Source: Desulfovibrio sp. Marseille-P6017
GTDB taxonomy: Bacteria; Bacillota_A; Clostridia; Peptostreptococcales; Peptostreptococcaceae
Assembly (NCBI GenBank): GCA_900604495.1
Contig: UWOR01000013.1
Coordinates: forward strand, 1 to 64,000
DNA length: 64,000 nt
Direction of reading: 5' to 3'
The number at the start of each line of letters is the position of its first letter. The stretch's first letter is position 1. Of this stretch, positions 9,100 to 20,573 are shown piece after piece. Under the pieces are notes generated by a model that saw only the letters and a program-made list of their open reading frames with translations, was not told the DNA's origin and did no database searches. The position numbers were made by a program, and so were the translations under genes.

Positions 9100-10260
9100 T
9101 TATTTTACCAAATAACTGGTTGAATGTAAAATTGCATTTCTTTCCATATATACACGTTCAATACGCCTTGATATCATACATAGAATCTCATAATTTATGG
9201 TATCTATATCTTTCGCAATTGCTTCTACCGTTGCATCGCCTTCTCCAAATATTATAACCTCATCACCAATTTTTATGTCTATATCTTTATCTATTTTTAC
9301 CATACATTGATCCATACATATTCTTCCTACTACATCAAAAGCAATATTTTTTATATATACCTTAGGATTTCTTTGTATTCTAGTAAACCCGTCGGCATAT
9401 CCAATAGGTATAGTTGCTATTTTTTCTTTTCCATTGGTTTTATATTTCCATCCGTAACTTATTCCAACTCCAGAATCCACTTCTTTCAAATATGCAATTC
9501 TAGATTTTAACTTCATAGATGGTTTAAGTTCTATATTTTTTTTATTAACTTCATCAGATGGGTAATGTCCATATAGTATTATTCCACATCTAACCATATT
9601 AAATTCTAAATCAAGCAACTCCATTATAGCGGCACTATTAGAAGTATGTTTTATAGGTATATTTACATTCCTTTTATCAAGCTCATTTACAATATAGTTA
9701 TATCTTTTTGCTTGAAGATAAGTATACTCTTTATCTTCTTCATCAGCTTTTGCAAAGTGAGTATATATTCCTTCTATTCTTATATACCTCATCTTACTAA
9801 TAGATTCGATTTCACTAATAGATATTTCATCAGGTTTAAATCCTATACGCGACATACCCGTATCTATCTTTATATGAATGTTCGCTTGTATATCCATACT
9901 TTTAGCTATCTCATTTATTTTTTTAGCCATATCTAAGGAATACACAGTCATATAGATTTTATTTTTTAAAGCAAAATCTATACACTCTTCTGGAATATAT
10001 CCTAAGCAAAGTATAGGTAGCTTTATATCATTTTGTCTAAGCTCTATACCTTCTTCTAATCTAGCAACCGCTAAGTAATCTACCTTCTCTCTTTGTAATA
10101 ATTTTGCAACTTCCACTGCACCATGACCATATGCATTAGCTTTAACTACTCCACAAATTTTAGTATCTTCATTTAATATTTTTTTTATATTATTTAAGTT
10201 AAATTTTATGTTATCTAGATTTATCTCCGCCCATGTAGGGGCAATAGTTTGTTTACTCAT
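9100..10260 (-). CDS. alr: alanine racemase
   Basis: A PLP enzyme that makes D-alanine for peptidoglycan. It is 386 residues, the normal length. The PLP lysine is K40 in VVKANAYGHG. The second catalytic base, a tyrosine, is in GISYGWKYK in the C-terminal beta domain, and GRICMDQCMV is the conserved C-terminal motif. In the operon it lies between a lipoprotein gene (12-base gap) and mazE, the same order as in B. subtilis. The tail after GRICMDQ runs normally, so there is no sign of decay. Confidence 0.95.
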   Translation of the reverse strand: MSKQTIAPTWAEINLDNIKFNLNNIKKILNEDTKICGVVKANAYGHGAVEVAKLLQREKVDYLAVARLEEGIELRQNDIKLPILCLGYIPEECIDFALKNKIYMTVYSLDMAKKINEIAKSMDIQANIHIKIDTGMSRIGFKPDEISISEIESISKMRYIRIEGIYTHFAKADEEDKEYTYLQAKRYNYIVNELDKRNVNIPIKHTSNSAAIMELLDLEFNMVRCGIILYGHYPSDEVNKKNIELKPSMKLKSRIAYLKEVDSGVGISYGWKYKTNGKEKIATIPIGYADGFTRIQRNPKVYIKNIAFDVVGRICMDQCMVKIDKDIDIKIGDEVIIFGEGDATVEAIAKDIDTINYEILCMISRRIERVYMERNAILHSTSYLVK

Positions 10261-10272
10261 ACCTTCGTCCCC

Positions 10273-10872
10273 TTATTTTTTATATTCGAAATTTTTATAC
10301 TCAACTGTAAATCTAATATTTCCTTCTTTGTCTATAATTTCCATTTTATCAGGGTTTTTATCCTTTAAATTTATATAAAGTTTTTGTTTATTAAAGTATT
10401 TATCGTCTCCTTTTATTTTACTTTCTAACTCTAAATACTCATTTGACATATTAATAGCTAACTCTTCATTATTTTCAGATTGTAAATAACTTTTTATAAA
10501 ATCACCTATAAATAAATATTGCATATTTTTACTTTTGTTTGGAAAATCTATAGAATCATTAACATCTACATTTTTAATAGTAATTTTTTTATCGTTATAT
10601 TCTATAGTTTGGCCTTTCAAATTTTTAGGAGATATTATTTCTAACCTATAATTATCTGGTTTATTATAACTTTCCTTTATAGTATAACTACTCTCACCTT
10701 TGTTTCCTACAACTTTAAGTTCAGCTGTACATGTATAAGATTCTATCTTTAAAACTTGCTCTTGAAACTTCTCATAGATTTCTTCCTTTGTATACTCTTT
10801 ATCTTGGCAACCTATGCAACTTATAAGTACACAACCTGTTAATAAAATTAATGTCATCCATTTGCGTCTCAC
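10273..10872 (-). CDS. YdcC-like lipoprotein (LolA/sorting-protein fold)
   Basis: A 199-residue exported lipoprotein. The signal peptide MRRKWMTLILLTGCVLISC has a lipobox with C19 most likely as the modified cysteine (C22 is an alternative). The mature part is a beta-rich fold like DUF4367 / LolA sorting proteins, with ELKVVGNKGESSYTIKESYNKPDNYRLEI and similar strands. Its position between the CBS gene and alr matches ydcC of Bacillus. The role is unknown; it probably acts at the outer face of the membrane. Confidence 0.8.
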   Translation of the reverse strand: MRRKWMTLILLTGCVLISCIGCQDKEYTKEEIYEKFQEQVLKIESYTCTAELKVVGNKGESSYTIKESYNKPDNYRLEIISPKNLKGQTIEYNDKKITIKNVDVNDSIDFPNKSKNMQYLFIGDFIKSYLQSENNEELAINMSNEYLELESKIKGDDKYFNKQKLYINLKDKNPDKMEIIDKEGNIRFTVEYKNFEYKK

Positions 10873-10892
10873 AAAATCACTCCTATTAAAGT

Positions 10893-11354
10893 TTATTCAT
10901 TATACATGGCTCTTATTATATCGTATCTGCAAATTATTCCTTTTAATTTATTTTCTTTATCAACTACAGGCACTCTATTGATAGATTTATTTATCATTAG
11001 ATTTGCTATATTATCGAAAGTATCATCCTCATTTACAGTTATTATATTAGTAGACATTAAATCTTCTACTTTATATGCTGAAATTTCCTTTAAATCTTTT
11101 TCCATCTTATTAAAATTATCTAAAAAGATGATACCTTCTAATACGTTTATAAAAGGAGTAGAGTGTGCCTTTTTCTCTTTTTTAATTATATCTGTCTCAG
11201 AAATAACACCGATTACTTTGTTATCATCATCAACTACTGGCATTCCTCCAATTTTACCCGATATAAGTATATTTGCCACTTTAGATATAGTATCACCCTT
11301 TTTTGCAACAATTACATCAGTTGTCATAATATCTTTTGCTTTTTTATTATTCAT
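10893..11354 (-). CDS. CBS-domain pair protein
   Basis: A 153-residue soluble protein made of two CBS motifs (residues ~5-62 and ~95-150), each with the DIM..V.V....T...A...M pattern. Such Bateman modules bind adenosine nucleotides and sense energy state. No catalytic domain is fused, so it should act through a partner. It lies 5 bases downstream of acpS and 20 bases before the ydcC-like gene, so it is in the same operon. The reported Bacillus order has no CBS gene here, as far as I recall, so it looks like an insertion into the conserved cluster. Confidence 0.9.
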   Translation of the reverse strand: MNNKKAKDIMTTDVIVAKKGDTISKVANILISGKIGGMPVVDDDNKVIGVISETDIIKKEKKAHSTPFINVLEGIIFLDNFNKMEKDLKEISAYKVEDLMSTNIITVNEDDTFDNIANLMINKSINRVPVVDKENKLKGIICRYDIIRAMYNE

Positions 11355-11358
11355 CTTA

Positions 11359-11739
11359 TCACTCCTTAGCTATAACAATAGCATTTGCCACTGCATATTT
11401 TTCACTATGAGATATTGATACTTTTATTTCTAAAACATTATAATCTATGCAAATCTGCTGTAAATTATTATATGTTTTTACTATAGGTTTTCCTAAAGAA
11501 TCTCTAACTATTTCAATATCTTTAAATTTAAAATTTCTAATTCCAGTACCTATAGATTTACTTACTGCTTCCTTAGCTGAAAAATTGCCAGCAATAGTTT
11601 CCATCTTTAAATTTTTACTTTTGAAATACTCTATTTCTTTATCTGTAAATAATCTATCTAAGAATTTATCATTCTTATCGATAGCTTCTTTAATTCTATC
11701 TATTTCAACTATATCCACACCAATACCTAATATGTTCAT
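11359..11739 (-). CDS. acpS: holo-[acyl-carrier-protein] synthase
   Basis: It transfers the 4'-phosphopantetheine arm from CoA to ACP and activates fatty acid synthesis. At ~126 residues it has the usual length. The motifs are GIGVDIVEIDRI at the N-terminus and FSAKEAVSKSIGTG, with the Mg-binding Asp and Glu. The ATG at 11739 is chosen because GGAGGACATT directly precedes it; the TTG four codons earlier overlaps that site. It is the first gene of the acpS-CBS-lipoprotein-alr-mazEF series. Confidence 0.93.
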   Translation of the reverse strand: MNILGIGVDIVEIDRIKEAIDKNDKFLDRLFTDKEIEYFKSKNLKMETIAGNFSAKEAVSKSIGTGIRNFKFKDIEIVRDSLGKPIVKTYNNLQQICIDYNVLEIKVSISHSEKYAVANAIVIAKE

Positions 11740-11861
11740 AATGTCCTCCAAACCTCATCTTAATATTATTGTATTACGATTATATTATTATATACAAATA
11801 CTTATATTAAAAATTTAAATCCGTTCATTCATTATACGATAAATTATATTTGTTTTATTTA

Positions 11862-11910
11862 TAAATAAAAAGAACCACAGTATATAAGTTTTATTATTAG
11901 TGTGGTTCAA
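11862..11910 (-). terminator. second (distal) terminator after atpC
   Basis: An 8-bp stem GAACCACA / TGTGGTTC (11872-11879, 11901-11908) with a 21-base loop. On the minus strand it is followed by TTTTTATTT. It lies downstream of the main atp terminator in tandem. Confidence 0.6.
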
Positions 11911-11931
11911 GATTATATACTTTTATAAAAA

Positions 11932-12000
11932 CAAAAAACTACTACTGATTATGAGAATTTAACTTACTGGGATGTAATAATTCTCATGTCAGTAGTAGCT
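11932..12000 (-). terminator. main terminator of the ATP synthase operon
   Basis: A long stem (about 20 bp with one bulge): the arm starting CTACTACTGA at 11939-11959 pairs with 11979-11998. On the minus strand it is followed by TTTTTTG. It begins six bases after the atpC stop codon. Confidence 0.9.
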
Positions 12001-12005
12001 TTATA

Positions 12006-12266
12006 TTATAACCACTCGGCCGATTCAGTTAATATAGTAGTTTTTTCTTTATCTACTGTAATAAATCCACCTGATATTTTAGCTTCTTTAAAATTTCCAT
12101 TCTTCTTAACACGAAGAGTACCTTCAACTAATCCTGCTACAAATGGTCTATGATTTTTTAATATCCCTCTATCACCTTGTGTAGTTCTTGTTATAACCAT
12201 TTCTACATTATCATGATAGAATATTTTCTCAGGAGTTACAACTTCTAGTGAAAATTCACTTGCCAT
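12006..12266 (-). CDS. atpC: ATP synthase F1 epsilon subunit, short form
   Basis: This subunit links the rotor to F1. Only the N-terminal beta-sandwich domain is present: 86 residues, from FSLEVVTPEKIFY through RGILKNHRPFVAGL to ILTESAEWL. Usual epsilon subunits have ~130-140 residues, with a C-terminal helical hairpin that inhibits ATP hydrolysis. A TAA follows TTA directly and the operon terminator starts within a few bases. No remnant of the missing domain is seen in any frame, so this looks like a native short form rather than a frameshift. It lies 2 bases after atpD. Confidence 0.93.
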   Translation of the reverse strand: MASEFSLEVVTPEKIFYHDNVEMVITRTTQGDRGILKNHRPFVAGLVEGTLRVKKNGNFKEAKISGGFITVDKEKTTILTESAEWL

Positions 12267-12268
12267 AG

Positions 12269-13666
<1,398 letters not shown>

Positions 13667-13675
13667 CTAACCTCC

Positions 13676-14539
13676 TTATTTTAGAGCTTCAACTCCACCT
13701 ACTATCTCTGTTATTTCTTGAGTTACTGCTGATTGTCTCGCTCTGTTGTATTTCAACTCTAAATCAGATAGCATTTCATCTGCATTGTCTGTAGCTGATT
13801 CCATTGCCGTTCTTCTAGCACCATTTTCAGATGCAAAAGATTCTATAACTCCACCATATATCGTTCCAGAGATATACTTAGGTATTATATAGCCTAAAAC
13901 AGCTTCTGCTGATGGCAAATACTGTACACTACCTTTTCTTACAGTTTTTTCTTTGTCATTTGTTTCATTATCAAATACTAATGGCAGTAATTTTACTATC
14001 TTTACATTTTGAACTAAAGGAGATACAAATTCTGTATAAGACATATATACTTCATCAATTTCTCCTTTTTGATATAATTCCATTACATTATTTGATATTT
14101 TTAAAGCGTCTTCATATTCACAATGTTCAACACTTCCTACTGATGAAACTAAATCATATCCTCTTTTTTCAAAGAATTCATGTGATTTTTTTCCTATAGA
14201 AATAACTTTTTCTTGTTTGCCATCCATATGAGCAACTGTAGCCTTTAATACATTTGAATTGTATCCTCCAGCTAATCCTCTATCTCCTGCAACAACTATA
14301 TAACATCTATTTTTAACGTCTCTTTGTTTTAAAAAGTCACTTTTTATACCTCTACTACCTTGAGATATATCTTTTACAGTATTATATAATGTTGTAAAGT
14401 ACGGTCTTGAACTTTCAGCTCTTTCCTTAGCTTTTCTTAACTTAGACGATGCAACAAGTTCCATCGCCTTAGTTATTTGCTTAGTACTTCCAACACTAAT
14501 CATACGAGTCTTGATTTCTTTAATACCTGCTCCTGCCAA
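13676..14539 (-). CDS. atpG: ATP synthase F1 gamma subunit
   Basis: The central rotor shaft, 287 residues. The conserved N-terminal helix starts GIKEIKTRMISVGSTKQITKAMELVASSKL in part, and the C-terminal helix is RQSAVTQEITEIVGGVEAL. The middle is a Rossmann-like domain with VVAGDRGLAGGYN. It lies 26 bases after atpA and 12 before atpD. Confidence 0.97.
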   Translation of the reverse strand: MAGAGIKEIKTRMISVGSTKQITKAMELVASSKLRKAKERAESSRPYFTTLYNTVKDISQGSRGIKSDFLKQRDVKNRCYIVVAGDRGLAGGYNSNVLKATVAHMDGKQEKVISIGKKSHEFFEKRGYDLVSSVGSVEHCEYEDALKISNNVMELYQKGEIDEVYMSYTEFVSPLVQNVKIVKLLPLVFDNETNDKEKTVRKGSVQYLPSAEAVLGYIIPKYISGTIYGGVIESFASENGARRTAMESATDNADEMLSDLELKYNRARQSAVTQEITEIVGGVEALK

Positions 14540-14565
14540 TTAAATTACCTCCTTTTAAAAAAGGA

Positions 14566-16068
14566 TTACGCTTCAACTACAAACTTTTTCTTAAATTGAT
14601 TTATAGCGTTTGTTAAGTCAGAAGAGAAATCTTCTCCAGCTAATATCTTTGTAGAAACATCTGGGTAGTTATTATCTACGAAAGAATATAGTTCTTTTTC
14701 AAATCTAGATATATTATTTACTGGTATATCTTCTAAGAAGTTATTTATAACAGCAAATATTATCATAACTTGATGTTCAACCTTTATCGGATCATGTTCT
14801 CCTTGTTTTAGAACTTCAACGATTCTTTCACCTTGAGCAAGTCTCTTTTTAGTATCTTCATCTAAGTCAGAACCAAATTGAGAGAATGCTGCAAGTTCTC
14901 TATATTGAGAGTATGCAAGTTTTAATGTACCTGCAACTTTTTTCATTGCTTTTATTTGTGCACTACCACCAACCCTTGAAACAGATATACCAGGGTCAAC
15001 TGCTGGTCTTATTCCTGAGTAGAATAATTCAGGTTGTAAGTATATTTGTCCATCTGTTATAGATATAACGTTAGTTGGTATATATGCAGAAACGTCTCCT
15101 GCTTGAGTTTCTATAACTGGTAAAGCAGTCATAGATCCTCCACCTAAATCATCAGAAAGCTTAGCTGCTCTTTCAAGTAGTCTTGAATGTAAGTAGAATA
15201 CATCCCCTGGATAAGCTTCACGACCTGGTGGTCTTCTAAGTAATAATGACATTTCTCTATATGCAACTGCTTGCTTACTTAAGTCATCATATACTATAAG
15301 TACATGTTTTCCATTGAACATGAACTCTTCACCCATTGCAGCTCCTGCATAAGGTGCTAAGTATTGAAGTGGTGCAGATTCAGATGCTGTAGCTGAAACT
15401 ACTATTGTATAATCCATAGCTCCACCTTTTTCAAGAGTAGAAACTAATTGAGCAACTGTAGAACGTTTTTGTCCTATTGCTACGTATATACATATAACAT
15501 CTTTACCTTTTTGATTTAATATTGTATCTATAAGTATAGAAGTTTTACCTGTTTGTCTATCTCCTATTACAAGCTCTCTTTGACCTCTACCTATTGGTAT
15601 CATTGAGTCTATAGCTTTTATACCAGTTTGTAATGGTTCACAAACTGATTTTCTTTCCATTATACCAGGAGCTGGAGATTCAACAGGTCTAGTTTTATTA
15701 GTGTTTATAGGTCCTTTACCATCTATAGGTAATCCTAATGGACTTACAACTCTACCTATCATAGCTTCACCAACTGGAACTTCAACTATTTTTCCAGTTC
15801 TCTTAACTATGTCACCTTCTTTTATTCCTGTATCATCACCAAATATAACGGCACCAACTACACCTTCTTCAAGGTTAAGAGCCATACCATATACTTGACC
15901 TGGGAACTCTAAAAGTTCACTTGACATAACTTTATCTAATCCATATACAGTTGCGATACCATCTCCTACTTTTAATACGCTACCTGTATCTGTTAATTCA
16001 ATTTTATTTTCATAATTTTTTATTTGTTGCTTTATTATAGAACTTATTTCTTCGGGTCTTAAGTTCAT
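14566..16068 (-). CDS. atpA: ATP synthase F1 alpha subunit
   Basis: The non-catalytic nucleotide-binding subunit, 500 residues. Walker A is GDRQTGKTS, with [22 protein letters not shown] in the C-terminal part. The N-terminal helix that binds delta ([20 protein letters not shown]) is complete. It lies 15 bases after atpH. Confidence 0.98.
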   Translation of the reverse strand: MNLRPEEISSIIKQQIKNYENKIELTDTGSVLKVGDGIATVYGLDKVMSSELLEFPGQVYGMALNLEEGVVGAVIFGDDTGIKEGDIVKRTGKIVEVPVGEAMIGRVVSPLGLPIDGKGPINTNKTRPVESPAPGIMERKSVCEPLQTGIKAIDSMIPIGRGQRELVIGDRQTGKTSILIDTILNQKGKDVICIYVAIGQKRSTVAQLVSTLEKGGAMDYTIVVSATASESAPLQYLAPYAGAAMGEEFMFNGKHVLIVYDDLSKQAVAYREMSLLLRRPPGREAYPGDVFYLHSRLLERAAKLSDDLGGGSMTALPVIETQAGDVSAYIPTNVISITDGQIYLQPELFYSGIRPAVDPGISVSRVGGSAQIKAMKKVAGTLKLAYSQYRELAAFSQFGSDLDEDTKKRLAQGERIVEVLKQGEHDPIKVEHQVMIIFAVINNFLEDIPVNNISRFEKELYSFVDNNYPDVSTKILAGEDFSSDLTNAINQFKKKFVVEA

Positions 16069-16083
16069 GGGTTCACCGCCCTC

Positions 16084-16626
16084 CTAAGATATTACTTGAG
16101 ATAGTTGTTCTTTAACTTTATTTAAACGAGTTTTTACAGTTCCATCTATTTCTTCATTTCCAAGTCTTACTAAGACTCCACCTAAAATAGATTTATCAAC
16201 TTGATTCTCTAAAGTAACATTTTTATTATATTTTTGAGAAAGCTTTTCTTCTAGCTTTTTAATTTCTTCTTTACTCATTTGAATTGCAGTTATTGCAACT
16301 CCCTCTAACACGTTATTCTTTTCATTTAATAGCTCTTTATACGAAGAAGCTATATCTTTTACAAATGAAATTCTATTTTTTTCTACAAGTATCTTTAAAA
16401 AGTTTTTAACATTGATATTTATTTTATTTTCAAATATATTTTCAATAATACTTATCTTTTCATTCTTTGAAATTACAGGAGATTTTAAAATTGAAAATAA
16501 TTCAGAGTTACTTTCAAATAAATTCACAATTTCGCTTAATTCTGTATAAAGCTTATCTGTTAATTTTTCTTCTTCTCCTACTTGAAATAAGGCTTCAGCA
16601 TATCTACTTGCTATTACATTTATCAT
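16084..16626 (-). CDS. atpH: ATP synthase F1 delta subunit
   Basis: A peripheral stalk subunit, 180 residues. The N-terminal helical domain (MINVIASRYAEALFQVGEEE) and the C-terminal signature GGVLVRLGNEEIDGTVKTRLNKV are as usual. It overlaps atpF by 4 bases (ATGA), so translation is coupled. Confidence 0.96.
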   Translation of the reverse strand: MINVIASRYAEALFQVGEEEKLTDKLYTELSEIVNLFESNSELFSILKSPVISKNEKISIIENIFENKININVKNFLKILVEKNRISFVKDIASSYKELLNEKNNVLEGVAITAIQMSKEEIKKLEEKLSQKYNKNVTLENQVDKSILGGVLVRLGNEEIDGTVKTRLNKVKEQLSQVIS

Positions 16627-17123
16627 TTAGATTCGCCCACCTCTTTTATAAAATCATTGATTAACTCTTCATGCTTATTTTTATCTATATCTTTTTCAAT
16701 AACTTTAGATGCAGCAAGTAAAGCTATGTTAGAGATATCATCTTTAATTTCATTCATAACTTTTTGTCTTTCTTGTTCAATATCCTTAGTAGCCTTCTCT
16801 TTTATGCTAGTCGCTTCAGATTTAGCTTCATATATTATTTCTGTAGACTTTTGCTCTGCTCTTAAAGTTGCTTGTCTTATTATTTCTTGACCTTCATCTT
16901 TGGCACGACTTACTTTTTCTTCGTACTCTGTTTTTAAAGCTATACCTTGATTTTTAGCTAATTCACCTTTTGCTAAATTATCTTGTATATCTTTTTCTCT
17001 CGCCTCAATTATTCCTAATACAGGCTTAAATAATAGTTTTCTTAATAAGATGAATACTAAACCTGTATTTATAAGTTGAAATACAAGGTCACTCGTTATT
17101 CCTATCAAGTCCTTATCTGCCAT
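16623..17123 (-). CDS. atpF: ATP synthase Fo b subunit
   Basis: The peripheral stalk, 166 residues. One N-terminal transmembrane helix (residues ~10-30, FQLINTGLVFILLRKLLFKP) is followed by a long charged coiled coil. A good site GGAGGAATTG precedes the ATG. There is a single b gene and no b', so a b2 homodimer is expected. Confidence 0.96.
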   Translation of the reverse strand: MADKDLIGITSDLVFQLINTGLVFILLRKLLFKPVLGIIEAREKDIQDNLAKGELAKNQGIALKTEYEEKVSRAKDEGQEIIRQATLRAEQKSTEIIYEAKSEATSIKEKATKDIEQERQKVMNEIKDDISNIALLAASKVIEKDIDKNKHEELINDFIKEVGESK

Positions 17124-17153
17124 TTTTCAATTCCTCCTTTCTGCTAATCAGAA

Positions 17154-17193
17154 TTTTTAATTAGGAGATGGTTAACCATCTCCTAATTAAAAA
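17154..17193. promoter_or_regulatory. 40-base perfect hairpin between atpE and atpF
   Basis: A perfect inverted repeat centred on GTTAAC (17171-17176), with arms TTTTTAATTAGGAGATGG and its complement (17154-17171 and 17176-17193). On the minus-strand transcript it lies ~33 bases after the atpE stop and is not followed by a T-run, so it is not a normal terminator. A role in processing or in stabilising the atpE 3' end, to allow many c subunits per complex, is an inference. Confidence 0.75.
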
Positions 17194-17226
17194 TGTAAAA
17201 TCATATCTTCTGCTTGAAGATTTACC

Positions 17227-17499
<273 letters not shown>

Positions 17500-17566
17500 C
17501 TAAAATTATCCTTTATTATTTTTTATTTTTAAATAAAACTTTTTAATAAAACTTTATTGTTGTTAA

Positions 17567-18268
17567 TTAAGCTTCTGCTGCATTTCCAACAAATACCATA
17601 GTTAACATTACAAATATGAATGCTTGTAATACACCTGAGAATAAATCAAAGTACAGATGTAGTGGAACTGGTATAGCAAATTGGAACACTGATATTGTTA
17701 TACCAGGTATTAAACCTGATAAAAATCCTAAGAATTGATATACAAGAGACATTATAACTGCCCCACCTAATATATTACCGAATGGACGGAATGATAATGA
17801 AATAGGTCTTGCTATTTCACTGACAATGTTCATAGGTAACATTATAGCAACCGGCTCAGCTAATCCCTTGAAATATGCTATTCCTTTTGCCTTAACTCCA
17901 CTATAGTAAATTAGAAATACTGTTATTAATGAAAATGCTATTGTTGTGTCTAAATCAGTTGTAGGTGATCTAAATCCTAGCAAACCTATTAGATTCGAAC
18001 ATACAAAAAATATAAACAAACTTCCTATGTAAGGAACCATATTAGGCATCTTTCTAACTGCTTCTTCACCCATAGTAGACTTTACTAAGTTTAAAAGAGT
18101 TGTAACGGCATACTCTAGAAATATTTGTACTTTACTAGTTGGAACTTTTTTAAGATTTCTAGTTAAAAAATATGATGTTATAGCTAATAATACTATTATT
18201 AACCAACTAGTTGTAACTGTAGTACTTATTCTGAAGTTACCAAACTCTATCCATCTTGCATAATTCAT
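17567..18268 (-). CDS. atpB: ATP synthase Fo a subunit
   Basis: The ion channel subunit, 233 residues, with ~5-6 transmembrane segments. The essential arginine is in EIARPISLSFRPFGN, and the last helices (FQFAIPVPLHLYFDLFSGVLQAFIF) are complete. It starts one base after the atpI stop with AAAGGAG inside atpI's end, so it is tightly coupled. It probably works with the sodium-type c subunit. Confidence 0.96.
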   Translation of the reverse strand: MNYARWIEFGNFRISTTVTTSWLIIVLLAITSYFLTRNLKKVPTSKVQIFLEYAVTTLLNLVKSTMGEEAVRKMPNMVPYIGSLFIFFVCSNLIGLLGFRSPTTDLDTTIAFSLITVFLIYYSGVKAKGIAYFKGLAEPVAIMLPMNIVSEIARPISLSFRPFGNILGGAVIMSLVYQFLGFLSGLIPGITISVFQFAIPVPLHLYFDLFSGVLQAFIFVMLTMVFVGNAAEA

Positions 18269-18269
18269 C

Positions 18270-18659
18270 CTATAACTCCTTTCTTTTTAATTTATTAAAT
18301 AGTATATTCCTTGATAAGATTACTATCTTTGGTCCTATTAGACCTAACAGAACACCTATTAAATGTAATTTTTGAGACTTTACTGTTACAAATAGCACTA
18401 TTGCTATTATAATCATTCTCACAAAATACTGACTTGATGCATAAAGTTTAGCACCATTAGGAGACATCTCAACTGACTTTTCAATAGTTTTTGCTAACAT
18501 TGTAAAGTTCATCAATGCCACTATAGTACCTAGTATCAAACCAAGCATCATACTACCATTAAGCATAGACGTCAGTATTAACCCTATAGTTATTACAACA
18601 TCATATATAATAACTCCTTTATTTATGTTTTTTATTTCTTCTTGTAACCTAATATCCAA
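18270..18659 (-). CDS. atpI: ATP synthase subunit I (AtpI)
   Basis: A 129-residue membrane protein with four predicted transmembrane segments and the AtpI pattern (ITIGLIL, MLGLILGTIVALMNFTMLAKTIE). It is thought to help assemble the c-ring. The frame is open for 22 more codons upstream, but the TTG at 18659 is the likely start: AAGGAAGTGAT sits just before it, and it follows the atpZ stop closely. Starts farther up would overlap atpZ by over 60 bases. Confidence 0.88.
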   Translation of the reverse strand: MDIRLQEEIKNINKGVIIYDVVITIGLILTSMLNGSMMLGLILGTIVALMNFTMLAKTIEKSVEMSPNGAKLYASSQYFVRMIIIAIVLFVTVKSQKLHLIGVLLGLIGPKIVILSRNILFNKLKRKEL

Positions 18660-18663
18660 ATGA

Positions 18664-18891
18664 TCACTTCCTTTTTGTGTATCCAATAACTGTTTTGTAT
18701 ACAGATAAAAACGCTCCACCAACACCTATCACTAAAAATATTAATGTAAATATTGGTTTGGTATTAATTAAGTTATCTATAAATCTACCAACAAAAAAAG
18801 TACCCAATATAGATATTATCATCATAATACCTAACTGACTTATTAAGGATAGCATTTTTGCAACTTCTATATATGTATTTTTCTTACCCAT
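18664..18891 (-). CDS. atpZ: AtpZ/AtpI-family small membrane protein
   Basis: A 75-residue protein with two transmembrane helices and the pattern GTFFVGRFIDNLINTKPIFTLIFLVIGVGGAF (shown in part). Such proteins are the first gene of many atp operons and have been tied to c-ring assembly or Mg/Ca transport. The start has AGAGGAAG upstream. It is the promoter-proximal gene of the operon. Confidence 0.88.
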   Translation of the reverse strand: MGKKNTYIEVAKMLSLISQLGIMMIISILGTFFVGRFIDNLINTKPIFTLIFLVIGVGGAFLSVYKTVIGYTKRK

Positions 18892-18936
18892 TAAATCTTC
18901 CTCTTTCTAATACACATTTCCATTGACTTTATCAAC

Positions 18937-18964
18937 ATTATACGACAATTATTGACATCATCAA
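18937..18964 (-). promoter_or_regulatory. promoter of the ATP synthase operon
   Basis: On the minus strand: TTGATG (18959-18964), a 16-base spacer and a perfect -10 TATAAT (18937-18942), 46 bases before atpZ. No riboswitch-like structure is seen in the short leader. Confidence 0.75.
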
Positions 18965-19255
18965 CATACTATTGCAATTCTACTATTTCTTTAACAATTT
19001 GTATCAAATTTCATCAATTGACTCAGTCAATTAAAATCGCTTTTAAAGATTTAATAGATTTTTAATTGTATAATTATCATTTTGTTAATTTTTTTGCAAA
19101 TGTTTTCGTTAAATTAATTTTACCATATTTTTTACAAAATACAATTCTTTTTGCAAATTAACTATTTTTTTATAGCAATTTGTTTTATTTGTTTTATTTT
19201 TAAAACTCTTATATCCATTGTACTTAATATAATACAAGTACACATAAAAAACACT
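18965..19255. other. non-coding region between atp and upp
   Basis: About 290 A+T-rich bases without a gene. The one ordered element is an inverted repeat AATTGACT-C-AGTCAATT at 19016-19032, upstream of the atp promoter. It could be an operator, but this is a guess from symmetry alone. Confidence 0.5.
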
Positions 19256-19296
19256 ATAAAAAGGGCAGGTTTAAATTTAATTTATACCTCCCCCAT
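19256..19296 (-). terminator. terminator of the rpiB-upp unit
   Basis: On the minus strand GGG-AGGT pairs with ACCT-CCC across an A+T-rich loop, with one mismatch in the stem (19263-19293). TTTTT follows. It lies 12 bases after the upp stop codon. Confidence 0.75.
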
Positions 19297-19308
19297 ATAT
19301 TAAAATTA

Positions 19309-20404
<1,096 letters not shown>

Positions 20405-20420
20405 GTTATATTATCCTCCG

Positions 20421-20455
20421 CATTATGTATTATGTATATTTTGTATTATGTATCA
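20421..20455. repeat. short direct repeat of ATTATGTAT
   Basis: Three near-copies of (C/G)ATTATGTAT occur within 35 bases, between the Sua5-type gene and rpiB. The stretch is too short and simple to assign a function; slippage is the simplest origin. Confidence 0.5.
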
Positions 20456-20573
20456 AAATAGCGAATTTATTTTTATTCAAAATTTAAAACATTCACCATT
20501 TTTTGTTCTTATGATATTATATTAAATAAAGCTAAATTTTACTAGTATTTTTCATATAGTTTTAATATTGAAA

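Noticed and set aside
10906..11418. Plus-strand 170-codon frame
   Set aside because: It lies antisense to the CBS-domain gene and acpS. The protein is hydrophobic shadow sequence without a ribosome binding site.
12001..12266. Frameshift or early stop cutting atpC
   Set aside because: The operon terminator begins right after the stop, so there is no room for and no trace of the missing domain.
20421..20455. Mini CRISPR or tandem-repeat locus
   Set aside because: Only three imperfect 9-base units with no spacers.
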